Shown here: one piece after another, positions 18,168 to 27,902 of the stretch
Numbering within the stretch: position 1 is the first letter of the stretch
How the letters are laid out: each line of letters starts with the position of its first letter
NCBI RefSeq assembly: GCF_016615815.1
Contig: NZ_CP067112.1
Location: 248,001-312,000, forward strand
DNA: 64,000 bases
Source of the DNA: Luteimonas sp. MC1572
GTDB taxonomy: Bacteria > Pseudomonadota > Gammaproteobacteria > Xanthomonadales > Xanthomonadaceae
Reading direction: 5' to 3'
Made by a program: the position numbers and the translations under genes
The notes under the pieces: generated by a model
Told to the model about the DNA's origin: nothing
Databases searched by the model: none
Seen by the model: the letters and a program-made list of their open reading frames with translations, nothing else

Positions 18168-18521
18168 ATGGACAAGGTGTTCATCGAGGGCCTCGAGATC
18201 GAGGCGCTGATCGGCATCTACGACTGGGAGCGGCGGATTCGCCAGACCCTGGTGTTCGACCTGGAGATGGGCTTCGACAACCGCGTGCCCGCCGCCAGCG
18301 ACGACATCGCCGACACGCTCAACTACAAGGCGGTGAGCGTGCGCCTGGTGGAGTATGTCTCGCAGTCCGGCTTCGGCCTGGTGGAGACGCTGGCCGAGCG
18401 CTGCGCGGAAATCGTGCTCGAAGAGTTCAAGGTCGACTGGCTACGCTTGAAACTCAGCAAGCCGGGCGCGGTGCGCGGTGCGCGCGCGGTAGGCGTGTGC
18501 ATCGAGCGCACGCGCGGCTGA
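18168..18521 (+). CDS. folB: Dihydroneopterin aldolase
   Basis: Converts 7,8-dihydroneopterin to hydroxymethyl-dihydropterin and glycolaldehyde in folate synthesis. The 117 residues match the family length: [25 protein letters not shown] (pterin-site Glu), [36 protein letters not shown] and the final [20 protein letters not shown] (catalytic Lys). ATG 18168 follows tsaD by 8 nt. With folK at 19.8 kb and folM at 21.3 kb this makes a loose folate cluster. Confidence 0.96.
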   Translation: MDKVFIEGLEIEALIGIYDWERRIRQTLVFDLEMGFDNRVPAASDDIADTLNYKAVSVRLVEYVSQSGFGLVETLAERCAEIVLEEFKVDWLRLKLSKPGAVRGARAVGVCIERTRG

Positions 18522-18544
18522 TTTCCCCCGCAACCGGATCCGAC

Positions 18545-19819
18545 ATGCAAGACATGCTGCAGGCGCTGCAGGACGCGCTGTCCCCCTGGCCATGGGCCTA
18601 CACGCTGGTGATGCTGGCCGCGCTGCTGTTGCTGGCATGGCTGGCCAACCTGGTCACCAAGAAGGTGCTGCTGCGCGGCGTGCGGCGCGTGCTGGGCATG
18701 CTGCCCGCGGTGCGCGGCGATGCCGCCAGTCCGGGCATCCGCCTGCGCGTCGTGCCGCGGCTGGCCAACGTGGTGCCGGCGCTGGTGATCTCCGCCGGCA
18801 TCACGCTGGTGCCGGGCCTGCCGGTCGAGATCGCGCTGTTCGTGCGCAACCTGTGCAACGTGTTCATCGTGTTCACCGTGGTGCTGGCCATCGGCCACGC
18901 GTTCGACCACGCCAACGAGATCTACGAGCGCCGCCCCGACGCGCGCGACAAGCCCATCAAGGGCTACCTGCAGGTCGCCAAGATCGTGCTGTTCGCGCTT
19001 GCGGTGCTGTCGGCCATCGCCATCCTCGCCGGGGTCAAGCTGCTGCACGTGCTGACCGGCCTGGGCGCGGCCAGCGCGGTGCTGATGCTGATCTTCCAGG
19101 ACACCATCCTGTCGTTCGCCGCCAGCCTGCAGATCAGCGGCGACGGCCGGGTGCGCATTGGCGACTGGATCGAGATGCCCAGCCAGAATGCCGACGGCGA
19201 TGTCATCGACATCGCCCTGCACACGGTCACCGTGCAGAACTTCGACAAGACCATCACCACCATCCCGACCAAGAAGCTGATCAGCGACTCGTTCAAGAAC
19301 TGGCGCGGAATGAGCGAGTCCGGCGGGCGCCGCATCAAGCGCGCGATCTACCTTGACCAGCACAGCACGCGCTTCCTGGAGCCGGACGAGGTGGCGCGCT
19401 TCCGCCGCTTCCGCCTGCTGGATGCCTATCTCGACGGCAAGTCCAGCGAGATCCGCGACTGGAACGACAAGCTGGCCGGCCACGGCGCCGAGCCGGTCAA
19501 CCGCCGCCGCGTTACCAACCTCGGCACGTTCCGCGCCTACGTCGACCAGTACCTGCGCAACCACCCGGGCGTGCACCAGGAGATGTCGCTGATGGTGCGC
19601 CAGCTGCAGCCGACCGATGCCGGCCTGCCGCTGGAGATCTACTGCTTCAGCAACGACGTGCGCTGGGCGGTCTACGAAGGCATCCAGGCCGACATCTTCG
19701 ACCACCTGCTGGCGATCCTCCCGGAGTTCGGCCTGCGCGTGTTCCAGGCGCACAGCGATGCGCCGGTCGACGTGCGCCTGCATGCTGCGCCGCCACCCGT
19801 CGCGGACGAACGCGCATGA
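18545..19819 (+). CDS. MscS-family mechanosensitive channel (YbdG/MscM-like)
   Basis: 424-residue membrane protein, longer than canonical MscS (286). It has several N-terminal helices, a pore helix GLGAASAVLMLIFQDTILSFAASLQI and the beta domain RVRIGDWIEMPSQNADGDVIDIALHTVTVQNFDKTITTIPTKKLI with the insert typical of the YbdG subfamily. It should open under membrane tension to release solutes. The folK start overlaps its stop (ATGA), so it sits inside the folate gene run. Confidence 0.9.
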   Translation: MQDMLQALQDALSPWPWAYTLVMLAALLLLAWLANLVTKKVLLRGVRRVLGMLPAVRGDAASPGIRLRVVPRLANVVPALVISAGITLVPGLPVEIALFVRNLCNVFIVFTVVLAIGHAFDHANEIYERRPDARDKPIKGYLQVAKIVLFALAVLSAIAILAGVKLLHVLTGLGAASAVLMLIFQDTILSFAASLQISGDGRVRIGDWIEMPSQNADGDVIDIALHTVTVQNFDKTITTIPTKKLISDSFKNWRGMSESGGRRIKRAIYLDQHSTRFLEPDEVARFRRFRLLDAYLDGKSSEIRDWNDKLAGHGAEPVNRRRVTNLGTFRAYVDQYLRNHPGVHQEMSLMVRQLQPTDAGLPLEIYCFSNDVRWAVYEGIQADIFDHLLAILPEFGLRVFQAHSDAPVDVRLHAAPPPVADERA

Positions 19820-20352
19820 GCCGCGCCTGCCTGAGCCTGGGCAGCAACGTCGATCCCGAGCGTCACGTCGCGCTTGCGTTCGCGGCGCTGCGCGCGCGCT
19901 TCGGCGACATCCTCGCCTCGGCGGCCTACCGCACGCCGGCGATCGGCTTCGACGGCCCCGATTTTGTCAACGCCGCGGCCGTGATCGACTCCGATCTCGA
20001 CGTGCACGCGCTCAACCTCTGGCTGCATGCGCTCGAGGATGCCCACGGCCGCGACCGCAACGGCCCGCGCTACGGCAACCGCACGCTCGACATCGACATC
20101 GTGCTGTTCGACGACCTGGTGTGCAGCGGGCCCGGCAACCTGCGCCTGCCGCGCGGCGAACTGCGCCATGCGTTCGTGCTGCGGCCGCTGGCGGAGATCG
20201 CGCCGGAGGTCGTGGAGCCGGTGTCGCGGCGGACGCTGGCGGCGCTGTGGGCGGAGTCGCCGGAGCGCGGCGTGGCCATGCACGCGGTGGCGCTGCCGGC
20301 ATTGCAGGCTGCGGCCGGGGATGGTCACACTCCGCCGGCTGCCGCGGTCTAG
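19816..20352 (+). CDS. folK: 2-amino-4-hydroxy-6-hydroxymethyldihydropteridine pyrophosphokinase
   Basis: HPPK transfers pyrophosphate from ATP to hydroxymethyl-dihydropterin, the step after FolB. 178 residues: SLGSNVDPERHVALAFAALRARFG at the N-terminus and the Mg/ATP motif RYGNRTLDIDIVLFDD with both metal-binding Asp. LRLPRGELRHAFVLRPLAEIAP is the usual substrate loop. The roughly 25-residue tail after 150 is Ala-rich and not conserved. Translationally coupled to mscS. Confidence 0.96.
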   Translation: MSRACLSLGSNVDPERHVALAFAALRARFGDILASAAYRTPAIGFDGPDFVNAAAVIDSDLDVHALNLWLHALEDAHGRDRNGPRYGNRTLDIDIVLFDDLVCSGPGNLRLPRGELRHAFVLRPLAEIAPEVVEPVSRRTLAALWAESPERGVAMHAVALPALQAAAGDGHTPPAAAV

Positions 20353-20417
20353 CAGCACATGGCGTTCGACGCCGCGGCCGCCGGCCGCGGTCGGCGCCGG
20401 TAGCGGAGGATGGGGCG

Positions 20418-21251
20418 ATGTTCGAGAAGGTTTCGCGCAGCTGGGAGATGGTGAAGGCAAGCGCGGCAGTGCTGCGCTCCGACAGGGAGCTCATGCTGTT
20501 CCCGATCCTGTCCGGCCTGGCCACGCTGGTGGTGCTGGCGACGTTCCTGGTGCCTGCGCTCGCGCTGCGGATGTTCAGCGGCGGCTTCGGCATCGGCGCG
20601 GTCATTGGCGGCTTCGCCTTCTACTTCTGCATGTACAGCGTGGTGATCTTCTTCAACTGCGCGCTGGTCGGCGCGGCGATGATCCGCCTCGACGGCGGCG
20701 ATCCGACGCTGGCCGACGGCTTCGCGGCGGCGCGCGGCCGGCTGGGCGCGATCTTCGGCTACGCGGCGATCGCCGCGACCGTCGGCGTGCTGCTGCAGGG
20801 CATGAAGAACCAGGAGAACAATTTCCTGGTGCGGCTGCTCGGCAGCGGCCTGGGCGCGGCGTGGACCTTGGCCGCGTTCCTGGTGGTGCCGGTGCTGGTC
20901 AGCCGCGATGTCGGCCCGATCGACGCGCTCAAGGACAGCCTGGCGCTGCTCAAGCGCACCTGGGGCGAGAACGCCGTGGGCCAGGTCGGCATCGGTGCCG
21001 CGTTCGGGTTGCTGACCGCCGGCGCGGTGCTGCTGTCGGTGGGGCTGGTGGTGCTGGCCGCGCAGGCGTCGGTGGTGCTCGCCGTGGCGGTGGGCGTGAC
21101 CTGCGCGGTCGGCGTGATCGTGCTGGGGATCTACCAGGCCGCGTTGACCGGCATCTATTCCGCCGTGCTGTACCGCTATGCGGTGGCGCACGAAACGCCG
21201 GCCGCCTTCCAGGGCACGCAGCTGGCCACGGTGTTCGCGCCGAAGCGCTGA
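20418..21251 (+). CDS. DUF6159-like integral membrane protein
   Basis: 277 residues with about six membrane helices: a conserved start KVSRSWEMVKASAAVLRSDRELMLFPILSG, paired helices around 30-75, and a C-terminal helical pair followed by YSAVLYRYAVAHETPAAFQGTQLATVF. The layout resembles DUF6159 proteins. GGAGG lies 8 nt before ATG 20418. No function is known; it stands alone between folK and the convergent folM. Confidence 0.8.
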   Translation: MFEKVSRSWEMVKASAAVLRSDRELMLFPILSGLATLVVLATFLVPALALRMFSGGFGIGAVIGGFAFYFCMYSVVIFFNCALVGAAMIRLDGGDPTLADGFAAARGRLGAIFGYAAIAATVGVLLQGMKNQENNFLVRLLGSGLGAAWTLAAFLVVPVLVSRDVGPIDALKDSLALLKRTWGENAVGQVGIGAAFGLLTAGAVLLSVGLVVLAAQASVVLAVAVGVTCAVGVIVLGIYQAALTGIYSAVLYRYAVAHETPAAFQGTQLATVFAPKR

Positions 21252-21271
21252 ACGCCGGGCGCGGCCGCCGC

Positions 21272-22015
21272 TCAGTCCTCGAGCAGGCGGCCGCCGTCCA
21301 GGCGCAGCACCTGGCCGGTGGTGTAGCCGGCATGGGCGATCAGCCAGTGCACGGCCTCGGCGACTTCTTCCGGGGTGCCCGTGCGTGCCAGCGGCGTGCG
21401 AGCCAGCAGCGCGCGCTGGCGCACGGTGTCGGGTTCGCCGTCATCGGGCCACAGGATCGCGCCGGGGGCGATCGCGTTCACGCGTACCTTCGGCGCGAGC
21501 TCCAGCGCCAATGCACGGGTCGCCATCACCAGCGCCGCCTTTGCCATCGAATACACCGCGTGGCCGCGCAGCGGGCGCTCGGCGTACACATCGACCATGT
21601 TGACGATCGCGCCACCGCGTGCGGCGAGGTGCGGCGCCGCGGCCTGGGCCAGGAAGAACGGCGCGCGCGCGTTGGATGCGAACAGCACGTCCCACTCGGC
21701 CGGCGTGGTGCTGCCGATCGCGGTGGGAGTGAACGCGGAGGCGTTGTTGACCAGCGCGTCCAGCCGGCCGAAGCGCCCGATGGTGCGCGCCACCAGCTCC
21801 GGCAGGCGATCGAACTCGGCGAGATCGGCCTGCAGCAGCAGCACGCTGTCGGGCCGCGCGGTTTCAAGCTCGGCGGCGAGCGCATGTGCTTCGGCACCGG
21901 AGCTGCGCCAGTGCAGCGCGAGGTCGTGGCCTTCGGCATGCAGGCGGCGGGCGATGGCCGCGCCGAGGCGGCGCGCGGCGCCGGTGACGAGGGCGACGGG
22001 GCGTTGTCCGGCCAT
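21272..22015 (-). CDS. Pteridine reductase (short-chain dehydrogenase, FolM-type)
   Basis: 247-residue SDR: NADP-binding TGAARRLGAAIARRLHAEG (residues 11-29, the RR variant typical of pteridine reductases), NNASAFTPT, and the catalytic YSMAK, then LDGGRLLED at the end. Pteridine reductases of this form reduce dihydropteridines and dihydrofolate, which fits its place near folB and folK. An unspecialised SDR is the alternative. Start ATG 22015 gives the normal SDR N-terminus. Confidence 0.85.
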   Translation of the reverse strand: MAGQRPVALVTGAARRLGAAIARRLHAEGHDLALHWRSSGAEAHALAAELETARPDSVLLLQADLAEFDRLPELVARTIGRFGRLDALVNNASAFTPTAIGSTTPAEWDVLFASNARAPFFLAQAAAPHLAARGGAIVNMVDVYAERPLRGHAVYSMAKAALVMATRALALELAPKVRVNAIAPGAILWPDDGEPDTVRQRALLARTPLARTGTPEEVAEAVHWLIAHAGYTTGQVLRLDGGRLLED

Positions 22016-22137
22016 GCGTGGCTTCCGGGCTGCGGGGCGCCCACGATAGCGCGTTGCGCACGACGCGCCTTCAGCTGCCGCTGTCCCTCGGGCGCGGACA
22101 GTTCCGTATCCTGTGCAGGTCCGCAGCGGAATCCCCC

Positions 22138-23322
22138 ATGCCCATCCCCCCGCCAGACCCCGATGCGCAGGCGCACAGCGATCGCCTGCGCGCAGCCATC
22201 CACGCCGACATCGCCGCATCCGGCGGTGCCGTGCCGTTCTCGCGCTTCATGGAGCTGGCGCTGTACGCGCCGGGCCTCGGCTATTACAGCGCCGGCAGCA
22301 CCAAGTTCGGCCGCGCCGGCGATTTCGTCACCGCGCCCGAGCTCGGGCCGCTGTTCGCCGAATGCGTGGTCGAGGCGCTGGCGCCGGTGCTGCGCCAGCT
22401 CGGCGAGGGCGCCGACTTCGTCGAGATCGGCGGCGGCAGCGGCGCGTTCGCCGAGGTCGCGCTTGGCCACCTCGCCGCGCTGGACGCGCTGCCGGTGCGC
22501 TACGCGATCCTCGAACCGAGCGCCGACCTGCGCGAGCGCCAGCGCACGCGCCTGCAGCAGCGGCTGCCGGCGGCGCTGTTCGAACGCGTGGAATGGCTGG
22601 ACCGTCCGCGCGAAGAATCGTGGCAGGGCGTGCTGTTCGCCAACGAGGTGATCGACGCGCTGCCCACGCCGCGCTTCGTGATCCGCAACGGCGAGGTCAT
22701 GGAAGAAGGCGTGGCCAGCGCATCCGATGGCGGTTTCCGCCTGGTCGAAGTGCCGGCCGATGCGTTGATGACCGCGGCGGTGCGCCACGTCGAGCACCAG
22801 CGCGGCGACGGCGCGTTCCGCGATGGATACCGCTCCGAACTGCTGCCGCAGCTGCCGTACTGGATCCAGGCGGTGATGGGCGCCATGCAGGCCGGCGCCA
22901 TGCTGTTCATCGACTACGGCCACCCGCGTCGCGAGTACTACGCCGACAACCGCCCCGACGGCACGCTGCGCGCGTTCTATCGCCACCACGTGGTGCAGGA
23001 CGTGTTCGCGCGCGTCGGCCTGCAGGACATCACCGCCTCGGTGGATTTCACCGCGCTGGCCGAGGCCGGCACCGGCGCCGGCTTCGAGTTCGCGGGCTAC
23101 TGCTCGCAGGCGGCGTTCCTGCTTGGCAACGGTCTTGAGCAGCGCCTGGCCGCGCACGAAGCGAATGCACCCAGCGACCGCGCGCGCTTCTCGCTGCGCC
23201 AGCAGGTGCAGCAGCTGACCATGCCCGGCGCGATGGGCGAGCGTTTCCAGGCGATGGGCTTCGAACACGGCGTGGCGTTCGAGGCCGCGTTCCTGGCCGG
23301 CGACCTGAGCTTCCGCCTGTGA
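22138..23322 (+). CDS. MidA-family SAM-dependent methyltransferase
   Basis: 394-residue protein of the MidA/NDUFAF7 (DUF185) family: PFSRFMELALYAPGLGYYSAGSTKFGRAGDFVTAPELGPLFAE, the SAM site VEIGGGSGAFAE, LFANEVIDALPTPRFV and FIDYGHPRREYY. NDUFAF7 methylates an arginine of complex I in mitochondria; the bacterial target is unknown. ATG 22138 is the family start. The next gene overlaps by GTGA. Confidence 0.93.
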   Translation: MPIPPPDPDAQAHSDRLRAAIHADIAASGGAVPFSRFMELALYAPGLGYYSAGSTKFGRAGDFVTAPELGPLFAECVVEALAPVLRQLGEGADFVEIGGGSGAFAEVALGHLAALDALPVRYAILEPSADLRERQRTRLQQRLPAALFERVEWLDRPREESWQGVLFANEVIDALPTPRFVIRNGEVMEEGVASASDGGFRLVEVPADALMTAAVRHVEHQRGDGAFRDGYRSELLPQLPYWIQAVMGAMQAGAMLFIDYGHPRREYYADNRPDGTLRAFYRHHVVQDVFARVGLQDITASVDFTALAEAGTGAGFEFAGYCSQAAFLLGNGLEQRLAAHEANAPSDRARFSLRQQVQQLTMPGAMGERFQAMGFEHGVAFEAAFLAGDLSFRL

Positions 23323-23735
23323 GCCGGATCCGCTTCGGACGTTCGCTCAAGCCGCTGGCCCATCCGCTGGCGTGGACCACGCTGTGGTGCCTGGCGATTG
23401 CGGTGGTGGTGGTGTTCTCGCTGCTGCCTGCGGCGGACCTGCCGGACGCGCCGGGCAGCGACAAGCTGCACCACTTCATCGCCTATTTCGCGCTCGCCGC
23501 CAGTGCCGTGCAGCTGTTCGCGCGCTGGCCGGCGCTGTTCGGCGCGGGCCTCGGGCTGGTGCTGCTCGGCATCGGCCTCGAGCACGGCCAGGAAGTGCTG
23601 ACCGGCACCCGCATCGCCGACCGCTGGGACGCGCTGGCCAACACGCTGGGCGTGATGGCCGGCCTGCTGACGCGCCTCACGCCGATGAAGGACGTGCTGC
23701 TGCGCTGGGACACGCGCGGGCGCGCGAACGCCTGA
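23319..23735 (+). CDS. VanZ-like membrane protein
   Basis: 138 residues with about four helices and the VanZ-like motif DKLHHFIAYFALAASAVQLF (conserved D-K-x-x-H-x-x-x-Y) plus GLEHGQEVLTGTRIADRWDALANTLGVMAGLL. The start is a GTG whose last bases form the midA stop (GTGA overlap). The family includes teicoplanin-resistance VanZ, but most members, as here, have no resistance context. Confidence 0.85.
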   Translation: MSRIRFGRSLKPLAHPLAWTTLWCLAIAVVVVFSLLPAADLPDAPGSDKLHHFIAYFALAASAVQLFARWPALFGAGLGLVLLGIGLEHGQEVLTGTRIADRWDALANTLGVMAGLLTRLTPMKDVLLRWDTRGRANA

Positions 23736-23744
23736 CGGCGCGCG

Positions 23745-24980
23745 TCAGGCCCTGGCGCGCAGCGTGCGCGCCGCGGTGATCGCCGCGATCCGCGCTTCGC
23801 GCAGCGCCGCACCGAAGGCCGGACCATCAAGATCCTTGGCCGCCACGTGGGCGCCGGTGATCGCGGCCGCCGCATCGCGCAGCCGCACCAGCTCCGCGGC
23901 CTGCGGATAGGCGTCCTCCGCCGCGCCACCGCGGCCGCGCTTGTCGGCTTCGCACACGGTCGCCAGGCGGCGGATGCGGTCGGGCTTGCGGAAGCCGTCG
24001 CAGCGCGCCAGCAGATCGTGCACGGTGGGGTCGCGCAGCTCCGCCAGGCGGTGCACGTTGAGGTGCTCGCGGCAGGCGATCAGTGCCAGGTCGCGGTGCG
24101 CGGCCGGCACGCGCAGGCGCGTGCACAGCGTGCGCACCGGCTCGAGGCCGTGCTGTTCGTGCATCACGTGCGCCGGGAGCTTGGCCTCGGGCGTGAGCGC
24201 CTTGCCGAGATCGTGCACGAGCGCGGCAAAGCCCACTTCGTCGTCGCCCGGCGCCAGCCGCGCGGCCATGTCGCAGACCATCTCGACGTGCACGCCGGTG
24301 TCGATCTCGGGGTGGTATTCGGCGCGCTGCGGCACGCCGTACAGCGCGTCGACTTCGGGCAGCACCGCGGCCAGTGCGCCGCAGTCGCGCAATGTGCGCA
24401 GGAACGCCGACGGCGTGGTGGAGCGCAGCGCGCGCGTCAGCTCCTGCCAGACCCGTTCGGGCACCAGCTCCGCCAGCTCGCCGCCAGCGACCATGTCGCG
24501 CATCAGCGCCATGGTGTCGTCGGCGACACGGAAGCCGAGCGACGCGAAGCGCGCCATGAAGCGCGCCGCGCGCAGCACGCGCAGCGGATCCTCGGCGAAT
24601 GCGGGGCCCACGTGGCGCAGCACGCGCGCGGCGATGTCGCGCTGCCCGCCATACGGATCCACCAGTCGGCCATCTGTGCCTTCGGCGATCGCATTGATGC
24701 TGAAGTCGCGGCGGCCGAGGTCCTCCTCCAGCGTCACCGAAGGATGCGCGTCCACCACGAAGCCGCGGTGCCCGCGCGCGGACTTGCGCTCGGTGCGCGC
24801 CAGCGCGTGCTCCTCGCCGGTGCGCGGGTGCAGGAACACCGGGAAATCACGGCCCACGGCCTTGAAGCCGGCCGCGAGCATCGCGTCGGGCGTGGAGCCC
24901 ACCACGACGAAGTCACGGTCGCCCGGCGGCAGGCCGAGCAGCCGGTCACGCACCGCACCGCCGACCAGCCAGGTCTCCAT
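23745..24980 (-). CDS. cca: Multifunctional CCA-adding enzyme
   Basis: Adds or repairs the CCA end of tRNA. The 411 residues match the E. coli-type multifunctional enzyme: [11 protein letters not shown] with catalytic D21-R-D23, the [10 protein letters not shown] motif, [16 protein letters not shown], and a C-terminal HD phosphohydrolase domain ([12 protein letters not shown]) that gives phosphatase/phosphodiesterase activity. The start ATG overlaps the stop of the upstream slt gene (TGATG), so the two are co-translated. Confidence 0.97.
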   Translation of the reverse strand: METWLVGGAVRDRLLGLPPGDRDFVVVGSTPDAMLAAGFKAVGRDFPVFLHPRTGEEHALARTERKSARGHRGFVVDAHPSVTLEEDLGRRDFSINAIAEGTDGRLVDPYGGQRDIAARVLRHVGPAFAEDPLRVLRAARFMARFASLGFRVADDTMALMRDMVAGGELAELVPERVWQELTRALRSTTPSAFLRTLRDCGALAAVLPEVDALYGVPQRAEYHPEIDTGVHVEMVCDMAARLAPGDDEVGFAALVHDLGKALTPEAKLPAHVMHEQHGLEPVRTLCTRLRVPAAHRDLALIACREHLNVHRLAELRDPTVHDLLARCDGFRKPDRIRRLATVCEADKRGRGGAAEDAYPQAAELVRLRDAAAAITGAHVAAKDLDGPAFGAALREARIAAITAARTLRARA

Positions 24981-26938
24981 CAGGCCGCGGGGCAGGCGAA
25001 CGGCTTGCGCGCGCCGCCGCTGCGGCCATGCATGCGGTCGCTGACCGCGACCGCCTTGCCGTCCAGGCGCCAGTCGTAGATCACGCTGAAGGCGAGCACG
25101 CGCGCCACGTAGTCGCGGGTTTCCTTGTAGGTGATCGTCTCGATCCAGAAGTCCGCATCCATGCCCGGGCGCTGCGACTGCCAGCGCGCGGTGGGCGTGG
25201 GCCCGGCGTTGTAGGCGGCGATCGCCACGTACGGCAGCGCGTACTTGTCCTTCATCTCGCGCAGGTAGGCGGTGCCGATGCGGATGTTGGTGGCCGGGTC
25301 GTACAGGCTCTCCGCACCGGACCACGGCATTCCGAGGCGCGCGGCCACGCTTGCCGCGGTCTCCGGCAGGACCTGCATCAGGCCGCGCGCGTTGGCGCCG
25401 GAACGCGCCTTGGGATTGAACACACTCTCCGCGCGGATCTCCGCCGCCACCCACGCGGCATCGAGGTTGTTGCGCGCGGACTCGGCGCGGATCAGCGCGT
25501 CGTGGTGCAGCGGGAAGCGCAGCGCGTACAGGCGCAGTTCGTCCGGCTTGCGCTCGCCGCCGGCGTTGACCAGGCCGAACACGCCGCGGTCGAACCAGCC
25601 GTTGTCCTGCGCAATCTCCACCGCCAGCCGGCGCTGGTCGTCATTGAAGCCCGCCAGTGCGGCGCGCCATTCGCGCTCCGCCCACGCCGCGCGTTCGATG
25701 CGGTACAGCGCCATCGCGCGACGCAGCGACGGGTCGGCGGCGACGGCCGCCTTCGCCGCCGGCGTGGACGCGTGCTCGAGCGGACACAACGCATACGGAA
25801 GCTTGCCGCGGTCGGCGGCCAGGAAGCCGTGGAATTCAGGCGTGCGCGCGGCGGCGGCATACAGCGGCTGCGCGCCGGCGCGGTCGCCGGTGAGTTCGCG
25901 CAGGCGCGCGGCGAAGTAGCTCCAGCGCGAGTCCTGGCGCTGCGCGTCGCCCATGCGCGCGATCCCCGCCAACGCGGCACGCCAGTCCGAACGCGCCATC
26001 GCCTCTCGCACGCGCCATTCGTGCAGGCGTGCGTCGTACGCGGCCTCGGGCACCGCGGCCAGGCGGCGCGTCGCGCCCGGGTCGTACGAGGCCACGGTCC
26101 ACAGCGCGATCTCGTACAGCACGCGGTTGCGTTCCGCATCGCCGAAGGCCAACGCACGCGCGATGCGCGGCAGCAGTGCTTCGGCCGCGCCGGGGTCGGT
26201 CTTGGCAAGCCGCGCCAGTCCGTGCGATGCCACCAGCCGGCTGCGCACGGTCGGCTGCCACGCCACTGCGCGGTCACCGGCCTTGTCGAGATAGGCGGCG
26301 TAGGCCTCGGCCAGCGCGCGTTCGTCGCCGGCGAATCCGCGCGCCGCGGCGCGCACCACCCCCGGCTGGCCGGCGGCGATGGCCTTGTCGATGCGCTCCC
26401 AGCGCAGCGCCGGCGCCAGCCCGCCGCTGCGTTCCAGCGCGGCAATCGGCGCATCGCAGGCGTCGGGCAGCGACTTCTCAGCGCCGCGCCACAGCGCCTG
26501 CACCTCGCTCGTCCATTTCGCGTCCACGGCACCGGTCTGCGCGCGTGCCTCGAGTTCGTGGCAGCGCAACGCGGTCGACGCGATGCGCGGCGACCACGCC
26601 GCACGGAATCCGGACCAGTCGCCGCGCTTGGCCAGCGACGCAAGCCATGCCTCGCGGAACGCCAGCTCCACCGGCTGTCCGGCCTGGCGCTGGACGAACG
26701 CCTGCGCCTGCGTGGCCGGCAGCGTGTCGATGTCGCGGCGCAGGCGTGCGTAGTCGATCCAGCCCTGCAGCGGGTGGTCGTTGCGCAGCGCGGGCGTGGG
26801 CGCGGGCAGGCCGATCTCGGCGGCGGAGAGCGCGCGTCGTGCAAGGTCGTCGTCGGGCTGCGCCTGGGCGCACGCGGTGGTCGCTGCGACCAGCAGAAGC
26901 GCGGCGACCAGTACGATGGGCGTCTTGTTGTCTGGCAT
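24980..26938 (-). CDS. slt: Soluble lytic murein transglycosylase
   Basis: Periplasmic enzyme that cleaves peptidoglycan to 1,6-anhydro products. 652 residues: signal peptide (about 1-24), a long alpha-superhelical U/L domain, then the Slt catalytic domain with Glu504 in [25 protein letters not shown] and the [13 protein letters not shown] motif near 575. The length agrees with Slt70. It is divergent from the tauE-like gene with 48 bp between starts and upstream of cca. Confidence 0.95.
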   Translation of the reverse strand: MPDNKTPIVLVAALLLVAATTACAQAQPDDDLARRALSAAEIGLPAPTPALRNDHPLQGWIDYARLRRDIDTLPATQAQAFVQRQAGQPVELAFREAWLASLAKRGDWSGFRAAWSPRIASTALRCHELEARAQTGAVDAKWTSEVQALWRGAEKSLPDACDAPIAALERSGGLAPALRWERIDKAIAAGQPGVVRAAARGFAGDERALAEAYAAYLDKAGDRAVAWQPTVRSRLVASHGLARLAKTDPGAAEALLPRIARALAFGDAERNRVLYEIALWTVASYDPGATRRLAAVPEAAYDARLHEWRVREAMARSDWRAALAGIARMGDAQRQDSRWSYFAARLRELTGDRAGAQPLYAAAARTPEFHGFLAADRGKLPYALCPLEHASTPAAKAAVAADPSLRRAMALYRIERAAWAEREWRAALAGFNDDQRRLAVEIAQDNGWFDRGVFGLVNAGGERKPDELRLYALRFPLHHDALIRAESARNNLDAAWVAAEIRAESVFNPKARSGANARGLMQVLPETAASVAARLGMPWSGAESLYDPATNIRIGTAYLREMKDKYALPYVAIAAYNAGPTPTARWQSQRPGMDADFWIETITYKETRDYVARVLAFSVIYDWRLDGKAVAVSDRMHGRSGGARKPFACPAA

Positions 26939-26986
26939 GGCGGGACTATAGCGGATGGTTTCTGTACGACTCTTGGCGTCGCGCGC

Positions 26987-27787
26987 GTGATCGAGGGCCT
27001 GTGGATCTTCCCGCTGCTGGGCATCGTGGCCGGCGTCATGGCCGGCCTGCTGGGTATCGGCGGTGGCCTGGTGCTGGTCGCCGCGCTGGCCTGGCTGCTG
27101 CCCTTGCAGGGCGTCCCGGCGGACCTCGCGATGCATGCGGCGCTGGCGAGTTCGATGGCCAGCATCGTGATGACGTCGCTGTCGTCGGCGTACTCGCACC
27201 ATCGCCGTGGCGGCGTGCTGTGGCCGACCGTGTACTGGATGGTGCCCGGGCTGCTGGTCGGTGGCTGGCTCGGCAGCCGCTTCGCCGTCAGCCTGGAGGG
27301 CGACGTGCTGCGCTGGATCGTGGCGGGGTACTGCCTGCTGGCCGGCGCGCAGATGGCTTTTGGCCGCGCCCGCGGCGACGATGCCGGCGCAGCAGGCGTG
27401 GTGCCGAGGGGGCCGGCCATGACCACCGCGGGGCTCGGCATCGGCGCGCTGTCGGCGGTGGTCGGCATCGGTGGCGGCAGCATGACCGTGCCGCTGCTGG
27501 TCTGGCGCGGCGTGCGCGCGGTGCGCGCGGTGGGCACCTCGTCAGCCTGCGGGTTCGCCATCGCCGTCGGCAGCGCGCTCGGCTACGCGCTGAATGCGCC
27601 GCAGGGTGCCGCGCTGCCGCAGGGCGCGGTGGGCTATGTGTACCTGCCGGCGGCAATCGGCGTGGCGCTGACCTCGATCATCGCGGCGCCGTTCGGCACG
27701 CGCATCGCGCACGCCATCAGCGGGCCGGCGCTGCGGCGGATCTTCGCGGCGTTCCTGGTGGCCGTGGGCCTCAGCCTGGTGCTGTAG
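26987..27787 (+). CDS. TauE/SafE-family sulfite/organosulfur exporter
   Basis: 266 residues with about eight membrane helices and two repeats of the family motif (GIVAGVMAGLLGIGGGLVLV near the start, GIGALSAVVGIGGGSMTVPLLVWRG in the middle). Proteins of this family export sulfite, sulfoacetate or related anions; the substrate cannot be read here. The only sensible start is GTG 26987. It stands alone, divergent from slt. Confidence 0.88.
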   Translation: MIEGLWIFPLLGIVAGVMAGLLGIGGGLVLVAALAWLLPLQGVPADLAMHAALASSMASIVMTSLSSAYSHHRRGGVLWPTVYWMVPGLLVGGWLGSRFAVSLEGDVLRWIVAGYCLLAGAQMAFGRARGDDAGAAGVVPRGPAMTTAGLGIGALSAVVGIGGGSMTVPLLVWRGVRAVRAVGTSSACGFAIAVGSALGYALNAPQGAALPQGAVGYVYLPAAIGVALTSIIAAPFGTRIAHAISGPALRRIFAAFLVAVGLSLVL

Positions 27788-27818
27788 GCAGCCGCAGCCC
27801 GGGTAAACCCCAGGGGAC

Positions 27819-27847
27819 TTGCGGCGGTTTTACGTTTTGTTTACAAG
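27819..27847 (+). promoter_or_regulatory. Weak candidate promoter for the TonB-dependent receptor
   Basis: TTGCGG and TACAAG separated by 17 nt, about 55 nt upstream of the receptor ATG, in the only AT-rich stretch of the 115-bp gap. Both hexamers are partial matches (3 and 4 of 6), so this is tentative. Confidence 0.3.
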
Positions 27848-27902
27848 AGGCCGTCGAACGGCCGGGGGGCAACGTCGGCACTATCCCTCCGAGGAGAGTT
27901 CC